Below are positions 8,097 through 16,457 of a stretch of DNA of 64,000 bases, piece by piece. The stretch covers positions 4,829-68,828 of the forward strand of contig SFTH01000025.1 of the NCBI GenBank assembly GCA_004563405.1, given 5' to 3'. Each line of letters begins with the position of its first letter. Within the stretch, counting starts at the first letter, position 1. The DNA comes from a bacterium. GTDB taxonomy: Bacteria > Bacillota > Clostridia > Christensenellales > Aristaeellaceae. The notes below the pieces were generated by a model that did no database searches, had not been told where the DNA came from, and saw only the letters and a list, made by a program, of their open reading frames with translations. A program made the position numbers and the translations under genes.

Positions 8097-8825
8097 TCAG
8101 AAGAGGACGTTCATGCAGGCCATGATGAGGAAGCCGCTCATGACGATGAATCCGCCCTGGCGCAGGCGGCGGCTGCCGCAGACCTGGGGAATCATCTGCA
8201 CGACGATGACGTCCAACATCGCGCCTCCGGCGAAGGCCAGGGCGAAGGGGAGGAGCCTGGCCGCGTTCCTTCCCCACAGCGCGCCCGCGAACACGCCCGC
8301 GGCGTTGAGCAGGCCCGTCGCCAGCGCAATGCAGGCGGCGCGGCTGCGGCGCACGCCGGCGGCCAGCAGCGGGGGAATCATCACCACGCCCTCGGGCAGG
8401 TTCTGCAGGGCAATGCCGAAGACCACCATGGCCGCGGCGGCGGCGTTCATGCCGTGCAGGCCCACGCCGCCCGCCATGCCCTCGGGAAACTTGTGCACGG
8501 CGATGGCCAGCACGAACAGAAGCTCCGGATGGCAGCGGAACACGCCCGCGCCGCCGGAAAACCAGTCCGTGACGCGCTCCGCCGCCCGCAGAAACAGCGC
8601 GCCGCAGAGCGCGCCCGCGACGATGAGCAGAAAGCCTGCGCCCGCGACCAGCTCCATGGCCGGAGCGAAGAGACCAAAGGCCGCCGCGGCCAGCATGATG
8701 CCCGCGGCAAAGGCCGTAACCGCGTCGTTCCACGCTTCCGTGACGCGGCTGAACAGAAAGCCGCAGGAGGCGCCGATCAGCGTGGTTCCGCCGATGGCCA
8801 GCGCGGCCAGAAGGACAGCGTTCAT
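8097..8825 (-). CDS. ZIP-family metal (zinc) transporter
   Basis: A 242-residue membrane protein of the GufA/ZupT branch of ZIP transporters, importing Zn2+ or other divalent cations. Eight hydrophobic segments are visible. The metal-binding helices carry HKFPEG and, one helix later, QNLPEG, the two diagnostic motifs of the binuclear metal site of this branch. The ATG at 8825 follows a GGGG stretch by 10 bases; longer upstream reading frames cross into the oppositely oriented neighbour and are not used. It is divergent from the PHP gene, with about 100 bases between them. The variable cytoplasmic loop after TM3 is short and has no His-rich stretch. Substrate is inferred from the family. Confidence 0.85.
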   Translation of the reverse strand: MNAVLLAALAIGGTTLIGASCGFLFSRVTEAWNDAVTAFAAGIMLAAAAFGLFAPAMELVAGAGFLLIVAGALCGALFLRAAERVTDWFSGGAGVFRCHPELLFVLAIAVHKFPEGMAGGVGLHGMNAAAAAMVVFGIALQNLPEGVVMIPPLLAAGVRRSRAACIALATGLLNAAGVFAGALWGRNAARLLPFALAFAGGAMLDVIVVQMIPQVCGSRRLRQGGFIVMSGFLIMACMNVLF

Positions 8826-8874
8826 GTAAGCATAACCCCTTTTCAAACAGGTTCTGCATCCTATGCCGGGGCGG

Positions 8875-8903
8875 TTGACAGCGTGCGGAAAAAGCGGGAT
8901 AAT
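8875..8903 (+). promoter_or_regulatory. promoter of the PHP gene
   Basis: TTGACA at 8875-8880, 17-base spacer, GATAAT at 8898-8903; the gene's AGGAGG and ATG follow within 22 bases. Confidence 0.75.
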
Positions 8904-8924
8904 CTGGAAAAGGAGGAATCGACG

Positions 8925-9749
8925 ATGGGCTTTGCAGACATGCACATTCATTCCATGTACTCCGACGGCACGCTGACCCCTGCGGAGATCGTCTCCATCG
9001 CCCGGGCGCGGAACGCGGAGCTGATTTCCGTGTGCGACCACAACGAGACGCGGGGCACGCTGGAGACCGCCGCCCTCGCCCGGGCGGCGGGGCTGAAGTA
9101 CGTCTCCGGCGTGGAGATCGACGCAATCCACCGGGGTCTGGACATCCACATACTCTGCTACGGCGCGGACCTCTCCCACCCGGAGCTCGCGGCGCGCATC
9201 CGCCGGGCCCGGGAACGGCTGGACGGCATGAGCGACGCGCTGCTCGCGCGCATGCTGTGCGACTATCCGCAGCTGAGCCGCGAGGAATACGCGCACAGCG
9301 CCCACGACCCCGCCCGAGGCGGATGGAAGCTGCTGCAATACCTGCAGGACAGGGGCGTGACGAAGGGCCTGCACGAGGGCTTTCCCCTCTACGAACGCTA
9401 CGGCGTGACCTACGCGGACGCGGGCTTCGACGGTGCGGAGGACGTGGTGCGCGCCATCCATGCCGCCGGGGGCCGGGCGGTGCTGGCCCACCCCGGGGTG
9501 GTATTTCCCACGCAGTCCCTTCAGGAATTCGCCCGGGACGTCAACGGCGCGCTGGACGCCGGGCTGGACGGCGTGGAGTGCCACTACCCCCGCCACAGCC
9601 CCGGCGTGACCCGCCGCTGCCTGGAGATCTGCGCGGAGCGGGGATTGATGGTCACCGCCGGAAGCGACTGCCACGGCGCGTTCAACCACAACGAAATCGC
9701 CCAGACCCGCACGCCGCTGGAAAAGCTCCGGCTGGACGGGCTGGAATGA
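8925..9749 (+). CDS. PHP-domain phosphoesterase
   Basis: A 274-residue soluble protein, the usual size for stand-alone PHP enzymes of the YciV/RnaAM and 3',5'-nucleoside bisphosphate phosphatase type. The metal-binding motifs are complete: MHIHS (His7, His9), CDHNE, GVEID, a central LAHPG and a C-terminal GSDCHG. Such enzymes hydrolyse phosphoesters of short oligonucleotides or nucleotides (for example pAp) with a trinuclear metal centre. The ATG at 8925 has AGGAGG six to nine bases upstream and a near-consensus promoter directly before it. It is a single-gene unit followed by a hairpin at 9887-9916. The exact substrate cannot be read from the sequence. Confidence 0.82.
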   Translation: MGFADMHIHSMYSDGTLTPAEIVSIARARNAELISVCDHNETRGTLETAALARAAGLKYVSGVEIDAIHRGLDIHILCYGADLSHPELAARIRRARERLDGMSDALLARMLCDYPQLSREEYAHSAHDPARGGWKLLQYLQDRGVTKGLHEGFPLYERYGVTYADAGFDGAEDVVRAIHAAGGRAVLAHPGVVFPTQSLQEFARDVNGALDAGLDGVECHYPRHSPGVTRRCLEICAERGLMVTAGSDCHGAFNHNEIAQTRTPLEKLRLDGLE

Positions 9750-9886
9750 GTATCAACGTACAAAACAGCCTCCCCCCGCAATTCAAATGCATCCGGAAGA
9801 TGCAAATTGAAATCCATCCAAAACCTTCTCTCCTTCTGAGAACGAGCGCTTTCCTCCGGGAGCACGGCGACAACCCCAAAACAAAC

Positions 9887-9916
9887 GAATCCCCGTTCCA
9901 AACAGGACGGGGATTC
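9887..9916 (+). terminator. hairpin, possible terminator after the PHP gene
   Basis: GAATCCCCGT (9887-9896) pairs with ACGGGGATTC (9907-9916); a pyrimidine-rich ATTCTTCTTTCCTC follows. It lies 138 bases after the PHP stop. The rest of the 9750-10116 gap shows nothing I can assign. Confidence 0.5.
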
Positions 9917-10116
9917 GCAATTCATTCTTCTTTCCTCTCAAACCCTCGCGCATATTGCGCTGGCTCAATATAATTCTATTTCTCCGGGCACGCAATGCCG
10001 GGGGCTAGGGAAAATCAAAGGCACGGTTTCAATTTGAAAGCGCTTGGTTTCGCTCTGCGAAACTGAATTTGCCAAATTGAAAACCTGGGAAAGCCGCCTC
10101 TCCCTTGAGCAGGTTC

Positions 10117-11883
10117 TCAGCTCTTGCGGGTGGAGATTTCCTCGCGGAGCATGGCGATGAGCTCATCGACGGTCATGACGGTGGTCTCGTCGGTGTCGCG
10201 GTCGCGGACGGACACGTTGCCGTTCTCGACCTCCTTGGCGCCGATGATGAGCATGTAGGGCACGCGCATGACCTGGCGGGCCTCGCGGATCTTGTAGCCG
10301 ATCTTGTCGCTGCGGTCGTCGAGGGTGACGCGGATGCCGGCGGCAAAGAGCTTGTCATAGACTTCCTTGGCATAATCGGCGCTCTTGTCGGAGACGGACA
10401 TGACGCGCACCTGCTCGGGGGCGAGCCAGGTGGGGAACTTGCCGGCGTAGTGCTCGGTGAGGATGCCGATGAAGCGCTCGATGGAGCCGAAGCACACGCG
10501 ATGGATCATGATCGGGCGCTCCTTCTGGCCGTTCTCGGCGGTATACTCCAGGTGGAAGTTCAGGGGCATCTGGAAGTCCAGCTGGATGGTGCCGCACTGC
10601 CAGGTGCGTCCGATGCTGTCCTGAAGGTGGAAGTCGATCTTCGGGCCGTAGAACGCGCCGTCGCCCTCGTTGATGGTGTAATCCAGGCCCAGCTTTTCCA
10701 GCGCGCCCTTCAGGCCGTTGGTCGCGGCCTCCCAGTCCTCGTCGGAGCCCATGGAGTCCTCGGGACGGGTGGACAGCTCGATGAAGTACTTGAAGCCGAA
10801 CTTGGTGTAGACCTGATTGATCAGGTGCACCACGTTGGAAATCTCGTCGGTGATCTGGTCGGGGCGCATGAAGATGTGCGCGTCGTCCTGGGTGAAGCAG
10901 CGCACGCGGAACAGGCCGTGGAGCGCGCCGCGCAGCTCGTGGCGGTGCACCAGACCCAGCTCACCCACGCGCAGCGGCAGCTCGCGGTAGGAGTGGGGCT
11001 CGCTGCCGTAGATCAGCACGCCGCCGGGGCAGTTCATGGGCTTGACGCAATTGATCTCGTCGTCGATCATGGTGGAGTACATGTTGTCCTTGTAGTGATC
11101 CCAGTGGCCGCTGGTCTCCCACAGCTTGCGGTTCATGATCAGGGGCGTGGAGACCTCCACGTAGCCGTTCTCACGGTGCAGCTCGCGCCAGTACTCGATC
11201 AGCGTGTTCTTCAGAATCATGCCGTTGGGCAGGAAGAACGGGAAGCCGATGGCCTCGTCGCGCATCATGAACAGCTTCATTTCCTTGCCGATCTTGCGGT
11301 GGTCGCGGCGGGCGGCCTCCTCCATCAGCTTCAGGTGGGCGTCCAGCTCCTCCTGGGTGGCAAAGGCGATGCCGTTGATGCGGGTGAGCATCTTGTTGTT
11401 CTTGTCGCCCTTCCAGTATGCGCCGGACTGCTGGGTGATCTTGAAAGCCTTCAGCGCCTTGGTGTAGGTCAAGTGCGGGCCGATGCACATGTCCACATAG
11501 TCGCCCTGCTTGAAGAAGGAAATCTCCGCGTCGTCAGGCAGGTCGTCGATGTGCTCCAGCTTGTACTTCTCGTGCCGCTCCTCCATCAGCGCCTTGGCTT
11601 CCGCGCGGGGCAGAATGAAGGGCTTGATGGGCAGGTTCTCCTTCACGATCTTCTTCATCTCGGCTTCGATCTTTGCAAGATCCTCGTCGCTGAGCCTGGT
11701 CTCGCCCAGATCCACGTCATAGTAGAAGCCGTTGTCGGTGGCGGGGCCGTAGGCGAAGTCCGCGTGGGGGTAGAGGCGCTGGATGGCCTGCGCCATGATG
11801 TGGGCTGCGGTGTGGCGGATGACGTGCAGCTTCTCCTCCTCGGGGCACTCTGCGACGGTTCCATCCTTGTAGATGATCTTCAT
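10117..11883 (-). CDS. thrS: threonyl-tRNA synthetase (short form without TGS domain)
   Basis: Charges tRNA-Thr with threonine in the cytoplasm. 588 residues from the ATG at 11883, which has AAGGAG 8 bases upstream; a longer frame would run into the T-box terminator. The protein begins directly with the linker to the N2 editing domain: HVIRHTAAH gives the editing HxxxH at His24/His28, and MCIGPH supplies the other zinc-like ligands. The usual 60-residue N-terminal TGS domain is absent, as in several clostridial enzymes. The class II core shows motif 2 (FRVRCFTQDDAHIF), the zinc Cys in NCPGG, and motif 3 near GSIERFIG, followed by the anticodon-binding domain (about 490-588). Regulated by the upstream T-box. 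Confidence 0.97.
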   Translation of the reverse strand: MKIIYKDGTVAECPEEEKLHVIRHTAAHIMAQAIQRLYPHADFAYGPATDNGFYYDVDLGETRLSDEDLAKIEAEMKKIVKENLPIKPFILPRAEAKALMEERHEKYKLEHIDDLPDDAEISFFKQGDYVDMCIGPHLTYTKALKAFKITQQSGAYWKGDKNNKMLTRINGIAFATQEELDAHLKLMEEAARRDHRKIGKEMKLFMMRDEAIGFPFFLPNGMILKNTLIEYWRELHRENGYVEVSTPLIMNRKLWETSGHWDHYKDNMYSTMIDDEINCVKPMNCPGGVLIYGSEPHSYRELPLRVGELGLVHRHELRGALHGLFRVRCFTQDDAHIFMRPDQITDEISNVVHLINQVYTKFGFKYFIELSTRPEDSMGSDEDWEAATNGLKGALEKLGLDYTINEGDGAFYGPKIDFHLQDSIGRTWQCGTIQLDFQMPLNFHLEYTAENGQKERPIMIHRVCFGSIERFIGILTEHYAGKFPTWLAPEQVRVMSVSDKSADYAKEVYDKLFAAGIRVTLDDRSDKIGYKIREARQVMRVPYMLIIGAKEVENGNVSVRDRDTDETTVMTVDELIAMLREEISTRKS

Positions 11884-11925
11884 GAACAAAATCTCCTTCT
11901 CTGCTTCAGGGGCATAAAAAAGCAC

Positions 11926-12148
11926 CCCTGGATTTGTTTTCCAAGGGTGCATTGAACGTCTGGTTCAAGAGGCACGGTTCCACCTTGACTTTGGCTCGAA
12001 ATCCTGTAACGCGGATGAGACGGCGGCGCTTGTGACGGCGCGGCGGCTCCGGAGCGGTCTCGGCTGCGGTCGAACGGGCGCTTCCAGCGGTGCGGCCCTC
12101 TCTGTGGAACGGCGGATGCAGCTTCGGTCTCCATCTCAGCTTCTGATG
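11926..12148 (-). promoter_or_regulatory. T-box riboswitch of thrS
   Basis: The leader between promoter and thrS is about 260 bases. It carries the T-box sequence AAGGTGGAACCGTGCC (complement of 11971-11986) followed by a terminator, GCACCCTTGG/AGGGGTGC (11950-11932) with a run of six U (11931-11926). The UGGA in the T-box bulge is complementary to the UCCA end of tRNA-Thr, whose discriminator is U in this same window. An ACC triplet at 12128-12126 in the first stem could be the specifier codon, which I have not folded. Uncharged tRNA-Thr would favour antitermination and thrS expression. Confidence 0.88.
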
Positions 12149-12151
12149 GAT

Positions 12152-12180
12152 ATTTTAGCACTCGCAGGGGAAAACGTCAA
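12152..12180 (-). promoter_or_regulatory. promoter of the thrS T-box transcript
   Basis: TTGACG (12180-12175), 17-base spacer, TAAAAT (12157-12152), immediately upstream of the T-box leader. Confidence 0.8.
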
Positions 12181-12245
12181 TCGCGCAACACAATTTTAGC
12201 GAAAGGGCGCGGCCCTCCCGCGCGCTCCGCGTTTTTCAAATGTCT

Positions 12246-12280
12246 GCGCGCCCGGACTCCGCAGCGGGAGCCGGGCGCGC
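12246..12280 (-). terminator. strong hairpin after the ABC transporter operon
   Basis: GCGCGCCCGG (12246-12255) pairs perfectly with CCGGGCGCGC (12271-12280), with a partly paired 15-base interior. It lies 34 bases after the last permease stop. The U-run is poor (ACATTTG), so it may be an mRNA-stabilising end rather than a strong terminator. Confidence 0.5.
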
Positions 12281-12313
12281 CGGTTGAATTCTGATTATTT
12301 TCTTCGCCCCGCG

Positions 12314-13345
12314 CTAGCGCGTGCTCTTGTCGTAGGGAATTCCCTCGGCCTTGGGGGCGCGGGAGCTCTTGGAGGTGAAGGCCAGCACGATCAGCGTGAT
12401 CAGATAGGGGAGCAGGCGGTAGAAGTTGGAATTGATGCCCAGCTCCTTGAGCAGGAAGACGCCGTCGCCGTTGATGTCCAGGCTCGCGTAGGAGGCCGCC
12501 ACGCACTTGAACAGGCCGAACAGCAGCGCCGCGCCGGCGATGTTCAGCGGCTTCCAGTTGCCGAAGATCATGACCGCCAGGGCCAGGAAGCCGAAGCCCG
12601 CCACGTCGCCGTTGGAGGTGCAGTTGGCGGTGGTCATGGCGTAGACAAAGCCGCCCATGCCCGCCAGCGCGCCGGAGATGAGCACGCCCGTGTAGCGCAT
12701 GCGCACCACGTTGATGCCCAGGGAGTCTGCCGCCTGGGGATTTTCGCCGCAGGCCCGCAGCCGCAGGCCGAAGCGGGTCTTGTAGAGGATGATGGAGAGC
12801 AGCACATAGATCAGTATGCAGATGTAGGTGGCCAGGTACACCTTGTTCAGGAAGGTGTCGCCCAGAAAGCCCATCTCCTCGTTGCGGCCGTAGCCGAGGT
12901 GGGACTTCTTCAGCATGAACCAGCTGGCGGAATCGCCGGTGGCCATCTGAAGGGTATTCTGGTTGGCGATGATGCGGATGAAGAACAGCACCAGCGCCGG
13001 GGCCATCAGATTGAGGGCCGTGCCGCCGATGGTCTGGTCCGCCCGCAGGTTGATGGCCGCGAAGGCCAACAGCAGCGAGAAGATCGAGCCCATGAGGGCG
13101 GAGAAGATCATGGCCAGGAGCATCAGCCCCTGGAGGCCCCAGAAGCTTCCGGCGGCCTTCACGCCCTCAAAGAAGGCGGTGGTCTGCAGGACGCGCACGC
13201 AGAGCACGCCGATGAACGCGCCGAAGATCATCAATCCCTCCAGCGCCAGGTTGATGATGCCGCTGCGCTCGGCGAACACGCCGGCCAGCGCCACGACCAT
13301 CAGGGGAACGGCATAGATCAGAGTTTGGCGAATCAAAAAGCTCAT
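12314..13345 (-). CDS. nucleoside-type ABC transporter permease 2
   Basis: A 343-residue integral membrane protein with about nine hydrophobic helices, of the BPD_transp_2 family (NupQ/YufQ, RbsC-like). The conserved segment KTRFGLRLRACGENPQAADSLGINV, read in parts around residues 205-230, is the family EAA-like loop that contacts the ATPase. Its start overlaps the end of the preceding permease gene by 4 bases (ATGA). Together with the two upstream genes it forms a complete membrane core of an importer of the B. subtilis NupOPQ type, which takes up nucleosides. Gene order ATPase, permease, permease matches that system. Confidence 0.85.
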   Translation of the reverse strand: MSFLIRQTLIYAVPLMVVALAGVFAERSGIINLALEGLMIFGAFIGVLCVRVLQTTAFFEGVKAAGSFWGLQGLMLLAMIFSALMGSIFSLLLAFAAINLRADQTIGGTALNLMAPALVLFFIRIIANQNTLQMATGDSASWFMLKKSHLGYGRNEEMGFLGDTFLNKVYLATYICILIYVLLSIILYKTRFGLRLRACGENPQAADSLGINVVRMRYTGVLISGALAGMGGFVYAMTTANCTSNGDVAGFGFLALAVMIFGNWKPLNIAGAALLFGLFKCVAASYASLDINGDGVFLLKELGINSNFYRLLPYLITLIVLAFTSKSSRAPKAEGIPYDKSTR

Positions 13346-14598
13346 TTCCGCTCAGCCTCCTTTGCGGCGCCGCGGTCCGCGGCGGTGGAAACGGCCCGCT
13401 CCCTGCGCTTGCGCTTTCCGCCCAGCCAGAGCTTGATCACCAGCGAGAAGGCCGCCAGATACACGATGACGGCGATGATCACGTCGGTGATGTATTCGTT
13501 GTAGGCCGTGAGGTTCGTCAGCTGCAATCCGGCGATGTCCAGCATGGACATGAAGATGCCGGAGAAGATGACGCCGATGGGATTGCTCACCGCCAGCAGG
13601 GCCACCGGGATTCCGTTGAAGCCCGCAGCGGGGAGGGACTGGTAGGTCGACCAGTAGAATTCGGTGTTGCCGGAGAGATAGTACAGCGAGCCCGCCGCGC
13701 CCGCCAGCGCGCCGGCGATGGCCATGGAGAGCACGATGTTGCGCTTGTCGTGGATGCCCGCGTAGCGTGCGGCGAAGCGGTTTGAGCCGCAGGCCTTGAG
13801 CTCATAGCCCAGGGTGGTGCGGGTCAGAAGGATGTAGACCAGAATGGCCAGCAGGATGGCGATGAGGATGCCGCCGTTGATCTGCGAGCCGGGAAAGAGC
13901 TTGTCCAGCCCCAACTTGGGCGTGGCCACGCCGTTGATGGTGGTCTTGTACACATAGCCGGACTTGGTGTTCTCCACCATGTTCTTGAAGTTGGAGCCGT
14001 CGAACATCCAGGTGACCACGTTTGCGGCGATCCAGTTGGTCATGATGCAGGCGATGACCTCGTTGATGTTGAGCAGCGCCTTGAGCAGGCCGGGAATCGC
14101 GCCCCAGAGCGCGCCCGCCAGCATGCCGCCCAGCAGCGCCAGCAGCCAGACCACGAGCGGCGGAATGGAACTGGGATCGACCCCCGGAATGGCCATGGCC
14201 GAGGAGGGAATGCCCAGGGCGATGAACAGGGTCGCGGCGGTGCCCATCAGGTACTGACCGGCTGCGCCGATGTTGAACAGGCCCGTCTTGTTCGCCACGG
14301 CCACCGAGAGGCCGGTGAGGATGACCGGCGTGGCCCGGAAGAGCATGTTGCCGATGCTGGCCGGATTGAAGCCGAAGGTGAGCGCGCCGGAAGCGTTGCG
14401 GCCCGTGCTGAACAGGCCGAGCACCACCAGGCGGATGCCGTCCCAGGCGCTCTTGAGGCCGAGGTTTTTGTTGAAGCAGCCGATCAGTAGGATGATCAGG
14501 CTGCCCGCCGCCAGGCCGATGAGTATGGAGATGAGGGAGGCCAGCACGGATCGCGTGCCGTCCCTGTGCCAGAGGGCGCTGAGCCGGTTTTCCTTCAT
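13342..14598 (-). CDS. nucleoside-type ABC transporter permease 1
   Basis: A 418-residue integral membrane protein, longer than its partner by an extracytoplasmic loop (about residues 190-235, GSNFKNMVENTKSG), as in NupP/YufP. LGYELKACGSNRFAARYAGI is the permease-ATPase coupling loop. The C-terminus is basic (GGKRKRRERA), cytoplasmic. Its ATG overlaps the ATPase stop (14598/14595) and its stop overlaps the next permease start, so all three are translationally coupled. It belongs to the BPD_transp_2 family, whose members import simple sugars or nucleosides; the BmpA-like context normally indicates nucleosides, but no binding protein gene is beside this operon. Confidence 0.85.
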   Translation of the reverse strand: MKENRLSALWHRDGTRSVLASLISILIGLAAGSLIILLIGCFNKNLGLKSAWDGIRLVVLGLFSTGRNASGALTFGFNPASIGNMLFRATPVILTGLSVAVANKTGLFNIGAAGQYLMGTAATLFIALGIPSSAMAIPGVDPSSIPPLVVWLLALLGGMLAGALWGAIPGLLKALLNINEVIACIMTNWIAANVVTWMFDGSNFKNMVENTKSGYVYKTTINGVATPKLGLDKLFPGSQINGGILIAILLAILVYILLTRTTLGYELKACGSNRFAARYAGIHDKRNIVLSMAIAGALAGAAGSLYYLSGNTEFYWSTYQSLPAAGFNGIPVALLAVSNPIGVIFSGIFMSMLDIAGLQLTNLTAYNEYITDVIIAVIVYLAAFSLVIKLWLGGKRKRRERAVSTAADRGAAKEAERK

Positions 14599-16139
14599 GC
14601 GAACGCCTCCTTCTGCTTCTTCGCGCCGGCCATGTACAGGCCGAGCTCCTCGACGGTGACGCGGCGGGGATCAAACTCGCCCACGATCTCACCCTCGTAC
14701 ATCACCAGTATGCGGTCGGACAGGTTCATGACCTCGTCCAGCTCCAGGGACACCAGCAGCACGGCCTTGCCCGCGTCCCGCTGGGCCACCAGCTGCTTGT
14801 GGATGTACTCGATCGCGCCCACGTCCAGGCCGCGGGTGGGCTGCACCGCCACGATGAGCGGCAGGTCGCGGTCGATCTCCCGGGCGATGATGGCCTTCTG
14901 CTGGTTGCCGCCGGACATGCTGCGGGTCACGGTGAGGGGACCCTGGCCGGATCGCACGTCGTACTGCTCGATGAGGTTGCGTGCGTATTCGCGCACCGCG
15001 TCAAAGCGGATGAAGCCGTGGCTCTGGAACCGGGGCTCGTAGTACTTCTGGAGCACCAGATTCTGCTCCAGCGTATAGTCGAGAATCAGGCCGTGCTTGT
15101 GGCGGTCCTCCGGGATGTGGCTCATGCCCGTGAGGCTGCGCGCGCGGATGGATGCGGAGGAGATGTCCCTGCCGCAGAGCTCCACGCTGCCGCCCGCGGC
15201 CTTCTCGAGGCCGGTGAGGGCGTGAATCAGCTCCGTCTGGCCGTTGCCGTCGATGCCCGCGACGCACACGATCTCGCCCGCGCGCACCTCAAAGCTCACG
15301 TTCTTTACCGCGTCCTTTTTGTAGAGCTTCGAGACCACCCGAAGATTCTTCACCTTTAGCACCGGCTCCGCGGGATGGGCCTCGCCCTTCTCCACGACCA
15401 GCTGCACCGGGCGGCCGACCATCATGCGGCTGAGCTCCTCCTTGGTCACGTCCTTCGTCTCCACGGTGCCCACATAGCGGCCCTTGCGCAGCACGGTGAC
15501 CCGGTCGGCCACCTCCATGATCTCGTTGAGCTTGTGGGAGATGAAGAGGATGCTCTTGCCCTCGCGGGTGAGCCCGCGCATGATCTCCATCAGCTCCTCG
15601 ATCTCCTGGGGCGTGAGCACGGCGGTGGGCTCGTCGAAGATGAGCACCTCGTTCTCCCGGTAGAGCATCTTGAGGATCTCCACGCGCTGCTGCATGCCCA
15701 CGGTGATGTCCTCGATCTTCGCGTCCAGATCCACCTTCAGGCCGTAGCGGTCGGAGAGGGCCTGCACCTTGCGGCGGGCCTCCTTCTTCTGAAGGAAGCC
15801 AAGCTTCGTGTCCTCCGCGCCGAGGATGATGTTGTCCAGCACGGTGAACACGTCGATGAGCTTGAAGTGCTGGTGCACCATGCCGATGTGCAGCGCCGTG
15901 GCGTCGTTGGGGTTGTTGATCTGAACCTCTTTGCCGTCCTTTTTGATCACGCCCTCCTCCGGCTGGTAGAGGCCGAAGAGGATGCTCATCAGCGTGGATT
16001 TGCCCGCGCCGTTTTCGCCGAGCAGGGCGTGAATCTCTCCCTTCTTCAGCTGAAGCGTGATGTCGTCGTTGGCCTTGATTCCGGGAAATTCCTTGGTGAT
16101 GTGAAGCATTTCAATGACGTACTGCGGGGCGTTGTCCAT
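14595..16139 (-). CDS. nucleoside-type ABC transporter ATP-binding protein (double ATPase)
   Basis: 514 residues from the ATG at 16139 (GGGAG 9 bases upstream), made of two fused ABC domains as in NupO/YufO and sugar importers. The N-terminal domain has Walker A GENGAGKST, a modified signature TVGMQQRVEI and Walker B LIFDEPTA. The C-terminal domain has a degenerate Walker A (GIDGNGQTEL), an intact signature SMSGGNQQK and VAVQPTRGLD in place of Walker B, so only one site is probably hydrolytic, as usual for this family. It is the first gene of the operon with its own promoter. In B. subtilis a BMP lipoprotein gene precedes this gene; here there is none, so the binding protein is probably encoded elsewhere. 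Confidence 0.9.
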   Translation of the reverse strand: MDNAPQYVIEMLHITKEFPGIKANDDITLQLKKGEIHALLGENGAGKSTLMSILFGLYQPEEGVIKKDGKEVQINNPNDATALHIGMVHQHFKLIDVFTVLDNIILGAEDTKLGFLQKKEARRKVQALSDRYGLKVDLDAKIEDITVGMQQRVEILKMLYRENEVLIFDEPTAVLTPQEIEELMEIMRGLTREGKSILFISHKLNEIMEVADRVTVLRKGRYVGTVETKDVTKEELSRMMVGRPVQLVVEKGEAHPAEPVLKVKNLRVVSKLYKKDAVKNVSFEVRAGEIVCVAGIDGNGQTELIHALTGLEKAAGGSVELCGRDISSASIRARSLTGMSHIPEDRHKHGLILDYTLEQNLVLQKYYEPRFQSHGFIRFDAVREYARNLIEQYDVRSGQGPLTVTRSMSGGNQQKAIIAREIDRDLPLIVAVQPTRGLDVGAIEYIHKQLVAQRDAGKAVLLVSLELDEVMNLSDRILVMYEGEIVGEFDPRRVTVEELGLYMAGAKKQKEAFA

Positions 16140-16184
16140 GCGACCATCTCCCTTTCTGTCGGATTCGTAAAGTTTCACAGTATA

Positions 16185-16213
16185 ATTATATGGAGTTCTG
16201 TGAAAAAAAGCAA
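16185..16213 (-). promoter_or_regulatory. promoter of the ABC transporter operon
   Basis: TTGCTT (16213-16208), 17-base spacer, TATAAT (16190-16185), 46 bases before the ATPase ATG. Confidence 0.75.
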
Positions 16214-16307
16214 GTTGTCACGGGCAGAAATCTCCGCAAAGCGCCAAAAAAGAAAACGGAGGGCGGCGGGATACCGAACTCCGTTGTGAATGTCGAAAAA
16301 CCCCGGG

Positions 16308-16371
16308 AGAGCGCGAGAGGGCTTTAGCCCTTTCGCACTTCAATCGTACCCGGCGGCGTGTACGCCGGGTG
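16308..16371. terminator. hairpins between SDR gene and ABC operon
   Basis: Two inverted repeats lie in the 16140-16457 gap: AGGGCTTTAGCCCT near 16316-16329 and ACCCGGCG/CGCCGGGT near 16348-16370. Read leftward from the SDR gene the second is followed by the first and then by GGGGTTTTT, which could serve as its terminator. Nothing else is seen here. Confidence 0.4.
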
Positions 16372-16457
16372 CGGGCGATTTTTACGGCGGAAAATCTCAT
16401 TTTCCAGAGGAAAAATCGGTTCCCTGCAGTCTCCGCGCCCGGAAATCCTTCAGGATT

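Noticed and set aside
8097..9689. 530-codon leftward frame running through the PHP gene into the ZIP gene
   Set aside because: Only its last 242 codons (the ZIP transporter) are real; the rest is antisense to the PHP gene.
10105..11955. 616-codon open frame on the plus strand opposite thrS
   Set aside because: Exact antisense of thrS, composition dominated by Val, His, Leu and Ala with no ribosome site; thrS itself is beyond doubt.
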